Source: Synaphobranchus kaupii (lineage: Eukaryota > Chordata > Actinopteri > Anguilliformes > Synaphobranchidae). From it: DNA of 64,000 nucleotides. Below the pieces are notes generated by a model. That model was not told the DNA's origin. It saw only the letters and a list, made by a program, of their open reading frames with translations, and ran no database searches. This document shows, piece after piece, positions 32,401 to 45,300 of the stretch. How positions within the stretch are numbered: the stretch's first letter is position 1; the number at the start of each line of letters is the position of its first letter. The position numbers and the translations under genes were made by a program. The stretch spans positions 59,857,626-59,921,625 of the forward strand of contig CM056379.1 of NCBI GenBank assembly GCA_029718625.1, written 5' to 3'.

Positions 32401-35400
32401 GCCATGTCCCCCTCTGCTGCTAATGCCTTCTCTATCTCTAATGCCCTCTCTACTATTGGCCCTGGCTGCCTCGGTCCCAATGTCCTCTCTACCTCTAATG
32501 CCGTCTGTACAATTGGCCCTGGCCCCCTCTGCTCCTAATACCTTCTCTATCTCTAATACCCTCTCTACTATTGGCTCTTTCTGCCCTGAATGCCCTCTCT
32601 TCCATTGATCCTGACTCCCTCTGCCCCTAAAGCCCTCTCTAGCATTGGCCATTTCCCCCTCTGCTCCTAATACCTCCTCTATCTCTAATGCCCTTTCTAC
32701 TATTGACCCAGTCTCCCTCTACATCTAATTCTATCTGTACAATTGGCCCTGGCCCCCTCTGCTCCTAATACCTTCTATATCTCTAATGCCCTCTCTACTA
32801 TTGGCTCTTTCTGCCCTGAATGCCCTCTCTACCATTGACCCTGACTCCCTCTGCCCCTAATGCCCTCTCTAGCATTGGCAATGTCCCCCTCTGCTCCTAA
32901 TACCTTCTCTATCTCTAATGCCCTCTCTACTATTGACCCAGTCTCCCTCTACCTCTAATGCCGTCTCTACTATTGGCCCTGGCTCCTTCTGCCCCTAATG
33001 CCCTCTCTACCATTGGCTATGTCCCCCTCTGCTGCTAATGCCTTCTCGATCTCTAATGTCCTCTCTATTATTTGCCCTGGCTCCCTCTGTCCCAATTTCC
33101 TCTCTACCTCTAATGCCATCTATACAATTAGCCCTGGCCCCCACTGCCCCTAATGCCCTCTCTTCCATTGGCTATGTCCGCCTCTGCTCCTAATGCCTGC
33201 TCTATCTCTAATGCGTTCTCTACTATTGGCCTTGTCTCCCTCTGGCCCTAATGCCCTCTCTCCCATTGGCTATGCCCCCTCTGCTCCTAATACCTTCTCT
33301 ATCTCTAATGCCCTCTCTACTATTGGCCCCGTCTCCCTCTGCCCATAATGCCCTCTCTAACATTGGCCATGTCCCCCTCTGCTCCTAATGCCTTCTCTAT
33401 CTCTAATGCCCTCTCTACTATTGGCCCTGGCTGCCTCGGTCCCAATGTCCTCTCTACCTCTAATGCCGTCTGTACAATTGGCCCTGGCCCCCTCTGCCCC
33501 TAATACCTTCTCTATATCTAATATCCTCTCTACTATTGGCTCTTTCTGCCCTGAATGCCCTCTCTTCCATTGACCCTGACTCCCTCTGCCCCTAAAGCCC
33601 TCTCTAGCATTGGCCATTTCCCCCTCTGCTCCTAATACCTCCTCTATCTCTAATGCCCTTTCTACTATTGACCCAGTCTCCCTCTACATCTAATTCTATC
33701 TGTACAATTGGCCATGTCCCCCTCTGCTCCTAATACCTTCTCTATCTCTATTGCCCTCTCTACTATTGGCCCCATCTCCCTCTGCCCAAAATGCCCTCTC
33801 TAACATTGGCTATGTCCCCCTCTGCTCCTAATACCTTCTCTATCTCTAATGTCCTCTCTACTATTGGCCCCATCTCCCTCTGCCCAAAATGCCCTCTCTA
33901 ATATTGGCCATGTCCCCCTCTGCTTCTAATGCCTTCTCTATCTCTAATGCTCTCTCTACTATTGGCCCTGGCTGCCTCTGTCCCAATGTCCTCTCTAACT
34001 CTAATGCCATCTGTACAATTGGCCCTGGCCCCCTCTGCTCCTAATACCTTCTCTATCTCTAATTTCCTCTCTACTATTGGCTCTTTCTGCCCTGAATGCC
34101 CTCTCTACCATTGACCCTGACTCCCTCTGCCCCTAATGCCCTCTCTAACATTGGCCATGTCCCCCTCTGCTCCTAATATTTTCTCTATCTCTAATGCCCT
34201 CTCTACTATTGGCCCCATCTCCCTCTGCCTAAAATGCCCTCTCTAACATTGGCTATGTCCCCCTCAGCTCCTAATACCTTCTCTATCTCTAATGCCCTCT
34301 CTACTATTGGCCCTGGCTCCTTCTGCCCCTAATGCGCTCTCTACCATTGTCCATGTCCCCCTCTGCTCATAATACCTCCTCTATCTCTAATGCCCTCTCT
34401 ACTATTGACCCAGTCTCCCTCTACCTCTAATGCCCTCTCTACTATTGGCCCTGGCTCCTTCTGCCCCTAATGCCCTCTCTACCATTGGCTATGTCCCCCT
34501 CTGCTGCTAATGCCTTCTCGATCTCTAATGCCCTCTCTATTATTTGCCCTGGCTCCCTCTGTCCCAATTTCCTCTCTACCTCTAATGCCATCTGTACAAT
34601 TAGCCCTGGCCCCCACTGCCCCTAATGCCCTCTCTTCCATTGGCTATGTCCGCCTCTGCTCCTAATACCTGCTCTATCTGTAATGCATTCTCTACTATTG
34701 GCCTTATCTCCCTCTGGCCCTAATGCCCTCTCTCCCATTGGCTATGCCCCCTCTGCTCCTAATACCTTCTCTATCTCTAATGCCCTCTCTACTATTGGCC
34801 CCGTCTCCCTCTGCCCATAATGCCCTCTCTAACATTGGCCATGTCCCCCTCTGCTCCTAATGCCTTCTCTATCTCTAATGCCCTCTCTACTATTGGCCCT
34901 GGCTGCCTCGGTCCCAATGTCCTCTCTACCTCTAATGCCGTCTGTACAATTGGCCCTGGCCCCCACTGCTCCTAATACCTTCTCTATCTCTAATACCCTC
35001 TCTACTATTGGCTCTTTTTGCCCTGAATGCCCTCTCTACCATTGACCCTGACTCCCTCTGCCCCTAATGCCCAATCTAGCATTGGCCATGTCCCCCTCTG
35101 CTCCTAATACCTTCTCTATCTCTAATGCCCTCTCTACTATTGGCCCCATCTCCCTCTGCCCAAAATGTCCTCTCTAACATTGGCTATGTCCCCCTCTGCT
35201 CCTATTACCTTCTCTATCTCTAATGCCCTCTCTACTATTGACCCTGGCTCCTTCTGCCCCTAATGCCCTTTCTACCATTGTCCATGTCCCCCTCTGCTCC
35301 TAATACCTTCTCTATCTCTAATGTCCACTCTACTATTGGCCCCATCTCCCTCTGCCCAAAATGCCCTCTCTAATATTGGCCTTGTCCCCCTCTGCTACTA

Positions 35401-36818
35401 ATGCCTTCTCTATCTCTAATGCCCTCTCTACTATTGGCCCTGGCTGCCTCTTTCCCAATGTCCTCTCTACCTGTAATGCCATCTGTACAATTGGCCCTGG
35501 CCCCCTCTGCTCCTAATACCTTCTCTATCTCTAATGCCCTCTCTACTATTGCCCCCATCTCCCTCTGCCCAAAATGCCCTCTCTAACATTGGCTATGTCC
35601 CCCTGAGCTCCTAATACCTTCTCTATCGCTAATGCCATCTCTACTATTGACCCGCTCTCCCTCTGTCCCAATGTCTTCTCTACCACTAATGCCGTCTGTA
35701 CAATTGGCCCTGGCCCACTCTGCCCCTAATGCCTTTTCTCCCATTGGCCCTGGCCTCCTCTGCACCTAATGCCCTCTCTACCATTAGCCATGTCCGCCTC
35801 TCCTCCTAATGCCTTCTCTATCTCTAAGGCCCTCACTACTATTGGCCCTGTCTCCCTCTGCCCCTAATGCCCTCTCTACCATTGGCTATGTCCGCCTCTG
35901 CTCCTAATACCTGCTCTATCTCTAATGCCCTCTCTACTATTGGCCCCGTCTCCCTCTGCCCATAATGCCTTTTCTGACATTGGCCATGTCCCCCTCTGCT
36001 CCTAATGCCTTCTCTATCTCTAATGCCCTCTCTACTATTGGCCTTGGCTGCCTCTGTCCCAATGTCCTCTCTACCACTAATGCCATCTGTACAATTAGCC
36101 CTGGCCCCCTCTGCTCCTAATACCATCTCTATCTCTAATGCCCTCTCTACTATTGACTCTTTTTGCCCTGAACGACCTCTCTACTATTGACCCTGGCTCC
36201 TTCTGCCCCTAATGCCCTTTCTACCATTGTCCATGTCCCCCTCTGCTCCTAATACCTTCTCTATCTCTAATGTCCTCTCTACTATTGGCCCTGGCTGCCT
36301 CTGTCCCAATGTCCTCTCTACCTGTAATGCCGTCTGTACAATTGGCCCTGGCCCCCTCTGCTCCTAATGCGTTCTCTATCTCTAATGCCCTCTCTACTAT
36401 TGGCCCTGGCTCCTTCTGCCCCTAATGCCCTCTCTGCCATTGTCCATGTCCCCCTCTGCTCCTAATACCTCCTCTATCTCTAATGCCCTCTCTACTATTG
36501 ACTCAGTCTCCCTCTACCTCTAATGCCGTCTGTACAATTGGCCCTGGCCCCCTCTGCTCCTAATACCTTCTCTGTCTCTAATGCCCTCTCTACTATTGAA
36601 TCTTTCTGCCCTGAATGCCCTCTCTACCATTGACCCTGACTCCCTCTGCCCCTAGTGCCTTCTCTAGCATTGGCCATGTCCCCCTCTGCTCCTAATACCT
36701 TCTCTATCTCTAATGCCCTCTCTACTATTGGCCCCGTCTCCCTCTGCCCATAAGGCCCTCTCTAATATTGGCCATGTCCCCCTCTGCTCCTAATGGCTGC
36801 TCTATCTCTAATGCCCTC

Positions 36819-37323
36819 TGTCGTGGATTTTTCCCTTTCAACCCACAGTGAGCAAGTCTGTCCAAACAGAACCACAACAAAACCATGTAATAGAATAAGA
36901 AAAATAATTTCAGTTTATTTAGAGATAAACTCAGAATGAGAGAGAGTCTCATCAGAATCTCTCTAATCTGAGAAACAGCATACAGAGGAGATTTTTACAC
37001 AATCTATCATTGCTTTACTGATTTGCCACAAGGGGCGGTTTCTAATCATACAGAGACAAGGGTATCCATTTCTTGGTGTTTATTCTTTTGAATAACTATC
37101 AATAACCTTCAAACCAAGCAACGAAAACATCTGCCTGTCTCTGCAGATTGTGAAGGAGAGACACAGAGGGAGTGAACCACGGCCTACTCAGTGTTCACAG
37201 AGAATACATTGTTTAATTACTTAATGCAATATAATTGATCTATTATATTAAATGCTTAATGATAATCATGTGATTGTCTCTATGTTAATACACACATATT
37301 GTAAAACAGAAAATTCCTTCACA
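36819..37323. mobile_element. Solo LTR-like insertion within the array
   Basis: A 505-bp non-satellite block starting TGTCGTGG and ending CCTTCACA, flanked by CCTC on both sides (36815-36818, 37324-37327). TG...CA ends and a 4-bp duplication fit a solo LTR. No internal genes; family not recognised. The CCTC duplication is weak evidence because CCTC is common in the array. Confidence 0.65.
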
Positions 37324-37645
37324 CCTCTCTACTATTAGCCCTGGCTGCCTCTGTCCCAATGTCCTCTGAATAACTATCAATAACCTTCAAACCAAGCAAC
37401 GAAAACATCTGCCTGTCTCTGCAGATTGTGAAGGAGAGACACAGAGGGAGTGAACCACGGCCTACTCAGTGTTCACAGAGAATACATTGTTTAATTACTT
37501 AACGCAATATAATTGATCTATTATATTAAATGCTTAATGATAATCATGTGATTGTCTCTATGTTAATACACACATATTGTAAAACAGAAAATTCCTTCAC
37601 ACCTCTCTACTATTAGCCCTGGCTGCCTCTGTCCCAATGTCCTCT
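37090..37645. repeat. 278-bp tandem duplication spanning the LTR/array junction
   Basis: 37090-37367 (the right 234 bp of the insertion plus 44 bp of satellite) is repeated at 37368-37645, with one base difference noticed (TTACTTAATG versus TTACTTAACG). Confidence 0.9.
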
Positions 37646-38488
37646 CTACCTCTAATGCCGTCTGTAAAATTGGCCCTGGCCCGCTCTGCTCCTAATACCT
37701 TCTCTCTGTCTAATGCCCTCTCTACTATTGGCTCTTTCTGCCCTGAATGCCCTCTCTACCATTGACCCTGACTCCCTCTGCCCCTAATGCCCTTTCTAGC
37801 ATTGGCCATGTCCCCCTCTGCTCCTAATACCTTCTCTATCTCTAATGCCCTCTCTACTATTGGCCCCATCTCCCTCTGCCCAAAATGCCCTCTCTAACAT
37901 TGGCTGTGTCCCCCTCTGCTCCTAATACCTTCTCTATCTCTAATGCCCTCTCTAGTATTGGCCCTGGCTCCTTCTGCCCGTAAAGCCCTCTCTACCATTG
38001 TTCATGTCCCCCTCTGCTCCTAATACCTTATCTAACTCTAATGCCCTCTCTACTATTGGCCCGTCTCCCTCTGCCCAGAATGCCCTCTCTAACATTGGCC
38101 ATGTCCCCCTCTGCTCCTAATGCCTTCTCTATCTCTAATGCCCTCTCTAGTATTGGCCCTGGCTGCCTCTGTCCCAATGTCCTCTCTACCTCTAATGCCG
38201 TCTGTACAATTGGCCCTGGCACCCTCTGCTCCTAATACCTTCTCTATCTCTAATGCCCTCTCTACTATTGGCCCTGGCTCCTTCTGCCCCTAATGCCCTC
38301 TCTACCATTGTCCATGTCCCCCTCTGCTCCTAATACGTCCTCTATTTCTAATGTCATCTCTACTATTGACCCTGACTCCCTCTGCCCCTAATGCCCTCTC
38401 TAGCATTGGCCATGTCCCCCTCTGCTCCTAATACCTTCTCTATCTCTAATGCCCTCTCTACTATTGGCCCTGGCTCCTTCTGCCCCTA

Positions 38489-41400
38489 ATGCCCTCTCTA
38501 CCATTGTCCATGTCCCCCTCTGCTCCTAATATGTCCTCTATCTCTAATGCCATCTCTACTATTGACCCGGTCTCCCTCTGCCCCGAATGCCCTCTCTACC
38601 ATTGGCTATGTCCCCCTCTGCTCCTAATGCCTTCTCTATCTCTAATGCGCTCTCTACTATTGGCCCTGGCTCCCTCTGTCCCAATGTCCTCTCTACCTCT
38701 AATGCCGTCTGTACAATTGGCCCTGGCCCACTCTGCCCCTTATGCCCTTTCTCCCATTGGCCCTGGCCTCCTCTGCAACTAATGCCCTCTCTAGCATTGG
38801 CCATGTCCGCCTCTCCTCCTAATGCCTTCTCTATCTTTAAGGCCCTCTCTACTATTGGCCCTGTCTCCCTCTGCCCCTAATGCCCTCTCTCCCATTGGCT
38901 ATACCCCCTCTGCTCCTAATAACTTCTCTATCTCTAATGCCTTCTCTACTATTGGCCCCGTCTCCCTCTGCCCATAATGCCCTCTCTAACATTGGCCATG
39001 TCCCCCTCTGCTTCTAATGCCTTCTCTATCTCTAATGCCCTCTCTACTATTGGCCCTGGCTGCCTCTGTCCCAATATCCTTTCTACCGCTAATGCCATCT
39101 GTACAATTGGCCCTGGCCCCCTCTGCTCCTAATACCTTCTCTATATCTAATGCCCTCTCTGCTTTTGGCCCAACTCCCTCTGCCCAAAATGCCCTCTCTA
39201 CTATTGGCCCTGTCTTCCTCTGCCCCTAATGCCCTCTCGGCCATTGGCTATGTCTGCCTCTTCTGCTAATACCTCCTCTATCTCTAATGCCTTCTCTACT
39301 ATTGGCCCTGTCTCCCTCTGCCCCTAATGCCCTCTCTCCCATTGGCTATACCCCCTCTGCTCCTAATAACTTCTCTATCTCTAATGCCTTCTCTACTATT
39401 GGCCCTGGCTCCCTCTGCCCTGAATGCCCTCTCTACCATTGACCCTGACTCCCTCTGCCCCTATAGCCCTTTCTAGCATTGGCCATGTCCCCCTCTGCTC
39501 CTAATACCGTCTCTATCTCTAATGCCCTCTCTCCTAATGGCCCTGGCTCCTTCTGCCCCTAATGCCCTCTCTACCATTGTCCATGTCCCCCTCTGCTCCT
39601 AATACGTCCTCTATCTATAATGCCCTCTCTACTATTGACCCGGTCTCCCTCTGCCCCTAATGCCCTCTCTACCATTGTCCATGTCCCCCTCTGCTCCTAA
39701 TACGTCCTCTATCTCTAATGCCATCTCTACTATTGACCCGGTCTCCCTCTGCCCCGAATGCCCTCTCTACCATTGGCTATGTCCCCCTCTGCTCCTAATG
39801 CCTTCTCTATCTCTAATGCGCTCTCTACTATTGGCCCTGGCTCCCTCTGTCCCAATGTCCTCTCTACCTCTAATGCCGTCTGTACAATTGGCCCTGGCCC
39901 ACTCTGCCCCTTATGCCCTTTCTCCCATTGGCCCTGGCCTCCTCTGCAACTAATGCCCTCTCTACCATTGGCCATGTCCGCCTCTCCTCCTAATGCCTTC
40001 TCTATCTTTAAGGCCCTCTCTACTATTGGCCCTGTCTCCCTCTGCCCCTAATGCCCTCTCGACCATTGGCTATGTCTGCCTCTTCTGCTAATACCTCCTC
40101 TATCTCTAATGCCTTCTCTACTATTGGCCCTGTCTCCCTCTGCCCCTAATGCCCTCTCTCCCATTGGCTATACCCCCTCTGCTCCTAATAACTTCTCTAT
40201 CTCTAATGCCTTCTCTACTATTGGCCCCGTCTCCCTCTGCCCATAATGCCCTCTCTAACATTGGCCATGTCCCCCTCTGCTTCTAATGCCTTCTCTATCT
40301 CTAATGCCCTCTCTACTATTGGCCCTGGCTGCCTCTGTCCCAATATCCTTTCTACCGCTAATGCCATCTGTACAATTGGCCCTGGCCCCCTCTGCTCCTA
40401 ATACCTTCTCTATATCTAATGCCCTCTCTGCTTTTGGCCCAACTCCCTCTGCCCAAAATGCCCTCTCTACTATTGGCCCTGTCTTCCTCTGCCCCTAATG
40501 CCCTCTCGGCCATTGGCTATGTCTGCCTCTTCTGCTAATACCTCCTCTATCTCTAATGCCTTCTCTACTATTGGCCCTGTCTCCCTCTGCCCCTAATGCC
40601 CTCTCTCCCATTGGCTATACCCCCTCTGCTCCTAATAACTTCTCTATCTCTAATGCCTTCTCTACTATTGGCCCTGGCTCCCTCTGCCCTGAATGCCCTC
40701 TCTACCATTGACCCTGACTCCCTCTGCCCCTATAGCCCTTTCTAGCATTGGCCATGTCCCCCTCTGCTCCTAATACCGTCTCTATCTCTAATGCCCTCTC
40801 TACTAATGGCCCTGGCTCCTTCTGCCCCTAATGCCCTCTCTACCATTGTCCATGTCCCCCTCTGCTCCTAATACGTCCTCTATCTATAATGCCCTCTCTA
40901 CTATTGACCCGGTCTCCCTCTGCCCCTAATGCCCTCTCTACCATTGTCCATGTCCCCCTCTGCTCCTAATACGTCCTCTATCTCTAATGCCATCTCTACT
41001 ATTGACCCGGTCTCCCTCTGCCCCGAATGCCCTCTCTACCATTGGCTATGTCCCCCTCTGCTCCTAATGCCTTCTCTATCTCTAATGCGCTCTCTACTAT
41101 TGGCCCTGGCTCCCTCTGGCCCAATGTCCTCTCTACCTCTAATGCCGTCTGTACAATTGGCCCTGGCCCACTCTGCCCCTTATGCCCTTTCTCCCATTGG
41201 CCCTGGCCTCCTCTGCAACTAATGCCCTCTCTACCATTGGCCATGTCCGCCTCTCCTCCTAATGCCTTCTCTATCTTTAAGGCCCTCTCTACTATTGGCC
41301 CTGTCTCCCTCTGCCCCGAATGCCCTCTCTACCATTGGCTATGTCCCCCTCTGCTCCTAATGCCTTCTCTATCTCTAATGCGCTCTCTACTATTGGCCCT

Positions 41401-44400
41401 GGCTCCCTCTGGCCCCTAATGCCCTCTCTCCCATTGGCTATACCCCCTCTGCTCCTAATAACTTCTCTATCTCTAATGCCTTCTCTACTATTGGCCCCGT
41501 CTCCCTCTGCCCATAATGCCCTCTCTAACATTGGCCATGTCCCCCTCTGCTTCTAATGCCTTCTCTATCTCTAATGCCCTCTCTACTATTGGCCCTGGCT
41601 GCCTCTGTCCCAATATCCTTTCTACCGCTAATGCCATCTGTACAATTGGCCCTGGCCCCCTCTGCTCCTAATACCTTCTCTATATCTAATGCCCTCTCTG
41701 CCATTGGCTATGTCCCCCTCTGCTCCTAATGCCTTCTCTATCTCTAATGCGCTCTCTACTATTGGCCCTGGCTCCCTCTGTCCCAATGTCCTCTCTACCT
41801 CTAATGCCGTCTGTACAATTGGCCCTGGCCCACTCTGCCCCTTATGCCCTTTCTCCCATTGGCCCTGGCCTCCTCTGCAACTAATGCCCTCTCTACCATT
41901 GGCCATGTCCGCCTCTCCTCCTAATGCCTTCTCTATCTTTAAGGCCCTCTCTACTATTGGCCCTGTCTCCCTCTGCCCCTAATGCCCTCTCGACCATTGG
42001 CTATGTCTGCCTCTTCTGCTAATACCTCCTCTATCTCTAATGCCTTCTCTACTATTGGCCCTGTCTCCCTCTGCCCCTAATGCCCTCTCTCCCATTGGCT
42101 ATACCCCCTCTGCTCCTAATAACTTCTCTATCTCTAATGCCTTCTCTACTATTGGCCCCGTCTCCCTCTGCCCATAATGCCCTCTCTAACATTGGCCATG
42201 TCCCCCTCTGCTTCTAATGCCTTCTCTATCTCTAATGCCCTCTCTACTATTGGCCCTGGCTGCCTCTGTCCCAATATCCTTTCTACCGCTAATGCCATCT
42301 GTACAATTGGCCCTGGCCCCCTCTGCTCCTAATACCTTCTCTATATCTAATGCCCTCTCTGCTTTTGGCCCAACTCCCTCTGCCCAAAATGCCCTCTCTA
42401 CTATTGGCCCTGTCTTCCTCTGCCCCTAATGCCCTCTCGGCCATTGGCTATGTCTGCCTCTTCTGCTAATACCTCCTCTATCTCTAATGCCTTCTCTACT
42501 ATTGGCCCTGTCTCCCTCTGCCCCTAATGCCCTCTCTCCCATTGGCTATACCCCCTCTGCTCCTAATAACTTCTCTATCTCTAATGCCTTCTCTACTATT
42601 GGCCCTGGCTCCCTCTGCCCTGAATGCCCTCTCTACCATTGACCCTGACTCCCTCTGCCCCTATAGCCCTTTCTAGCATTGGCCATGTCCCCCTCTGCTC
42701 CTAATACCGTCTCTATCTCTAATGCCCTCTCTACTAATGGCCCTGGCTCCTTCTGCCCCTAATGCCCTCTCTACCATTGTCCATGTCCCCCTCTGCTCCT
42801 AATACGTCCTCTATCTATAATGCCCTCTCTACTATTGACCCGGTCTCCCTCTGCCCCTAATGCCCTCTCTACCATTGTCCATGTCCCCCTCTGCTCCTAA
42901 TACGTCCTCTATCTCTAATGCCATCTCTACTATTGACCCGGTCTCCCTCTGCCCCGAATGCCCTCTCTACCATTGGCTATGTCCCCCTCTGCTCCTAATG
43001 CCTTCTCTATCTCTAATGTGCTCTCTACTATTGGCCCTGGCTCCCTCTGGCCCAATGTCCTCTCTACCTCTAATGCCGTCTGTACAATTGGCCCTGGCCC
43101 ACTCTGCCCCTTATGCCCTTTCTCCCATTGGCCCTGGCCTCCTCTGCAACTAATGCCCTCTCTACCATTGGCCATGTCCGCCTCTCCTCCTAATGCCTTC
43201 TCTATCTTTAAGGCCCTCTCTACTATTGGCCCTGTCTCCCTCTGCCCCTAATGCCCTCTCGACCATTGGCTATGTCTGCCTCTTCTGCTAATACCTCCTC
43301 TATCTCTAATGCCTTCTCTACTATTGGCCCTGTCTCCCTCTGCCCCTAATGCCCTCTCTCCCATTGGCTATACCCCCTCTGCTCCTAATAACTTCTCTAT
43401 CTCTAATGCCTTCTCTACTATTGGCCCCGTCTCCCTCTGCCCATAATGCCCTCTCTAACATTGGCCATGTCCCCCTCTGCTTCTAATGCCTTCTCTATCT
43501 CTAATGCCCTCTCTACTATTGGCCCTGGCTGCCTCTGTCCCAATATCCTTTCTACCGCTAATGCCATCTGTACAATTGGCCCTGGCCCCCTCTGCTCCTA
43601 ATACCTTCTCTATATCTAATGCCCTCTCTGCCATTGGCTATGTCCCCCTCTGCTCCTAATGCCTTCTCTATCTCTAATGCCCTCTCTAGTATTGGCCCTG
43701 GCTGCCTCTGTCCCAATGTCCTCTCTACCTCTAATGCCGTCTGTACAATTGGCCCTGGCACACTCTGCTCCTAATACCTTCTCTATCTCTAATGCCTTCT
43801 CTACTATTGGCCCTGGCTCCCTCTGCCCTGAATGCCCTCTCTACCATTGACCCTGACTCCCTCTGCCCCTATAGCCCTTTCTAGCATTGGCCATGTCCCC
43901 CTCTGCTCCTAATACCGTCTCTATCTCTAATGCCCTCTCTCCTAATGGCCCTGGCTCCTTCTGCCCCTAATGCCCTCTCTACCATTGTCCATGTCCCCCT
44001 CTGCTCCTAATACGTCCTCTATCTATAATGCCCTCTCTACTATTGACCCGGTCTCCCTCTGCCCCTAATGCCCTCTCTACCATTGTCCATGTCCCCCTCT
44101 GCTCCTAATACGTCCTCTATCTCTAATGCCATCTCTACTATTGACCCGGTCTCCCTCTGCCCCGAATGCCCTCTCTACCATTGGCTATGTCCCCCTCTGC
44201 TCCTAATGCCTTCTCTATCTCTAATGCGCTCTCTACTATTGGCCCTGGCTCCCTCTGTCCCAATGTCCTCTCTACCTCTAATGCCGTCTGTACAATTGGC
44301 CCTGGCCCACTCTGCCCCTTATGCCCTTTCTCCCATTGGCCCTGGCCTCCTCTGCAACTAATGCCCTCTCTACCATTGGCCATGTCCGCCTCTCCTCCTA

Positions 44401-45300
44401 ATGCCTTCTCTATCTTTAAGGCCCTCTCTACTATTGGCCCTGTCTCCCTCTGCCCCTAATGCCCTCTCGACCATTGGCTATGTCTGCCTCTTCTGCTAAT
44501 ACCTCCTCTATCTCTAATGCCTTCTCTACTATTGGCCCTGTCTCCCTCTGCCCCTAATGCCCTCTCTCCCATTGGCTATACCCCCTCTGCTCCTAATAAC
44601 TTCTCTATCTCTAATGCCTTCTCTACTATTGGCCCTGGCTCCCTCTGCCCTGAATGCCCTCTCTACCATTGACCCTGACTCCCTCTGCCCCTATAGCCCT
44701 TTCTAGCATTGGCCATGTCCCCCTCTGCTCCTAATACCGTCTCTATCTCTAATGCCCTCTCTACTAATGGCCCTGGCTCCTTCTGCCCCTAATGCCCTCT
44801 CTACCATTGTCCATGGCCCCCTCTGCTCCTAATACCTTCTCTATATCTAATGCCCTCTCTGCTTTTGGCCCAACTCCCTCTGCCCAAAATGCCCTCTCTA
44901 CTATTGGCCCTGTCTTCCTCTGCCCCTAATGCCCTCTCGGCCATTGGCTATGTCTGCCTCTTCTGTTAATACCTCCTCTATCTCTAATGCCTTCTCTACT
45001 ATTGGCCCTGTCTCCCTCTGCCCCTAATGCCCTCTCTCCCATTGGCTATACCCCCTCTGCTCCTAATAACTTCTCTATCTCTAATGCCTTCTCTACTATT
45101 GGCCCTGGCTCCCTCTGCCCTGAATGCCCTCTCTACCATTGACCCTGACTCCCTCTGCCCCTATAGCCCTTTCTAGCATTGGCCATGTCCCCCTCTGCTC
45201 CTAATACCGTCTCTATCTCTAATGCCCTCTCTACTAATGGCCCTGGCTCCTTCTGCCCCTAATGCCCTCTCTACCATTGTCCATGTCCCCCTCTGCTCCT
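38489..45300. repeat. Higher-order repeat block (1269-bp unit and derivatives)
   Basis: A rare marker, CTCTGCAACT, occurs at 38771, 39942, 41211, 41873, 43142 and 44350: steps of 1171, 1269, 662, 1269 and 1208 bp. The second marker, CTTTAAGGCC, follows about 65 bp later each time. Copies are nearly identical, so this is the most recently homogenised part of the array. 1269 bp is close to 13 composites. Confidence 0.9.
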
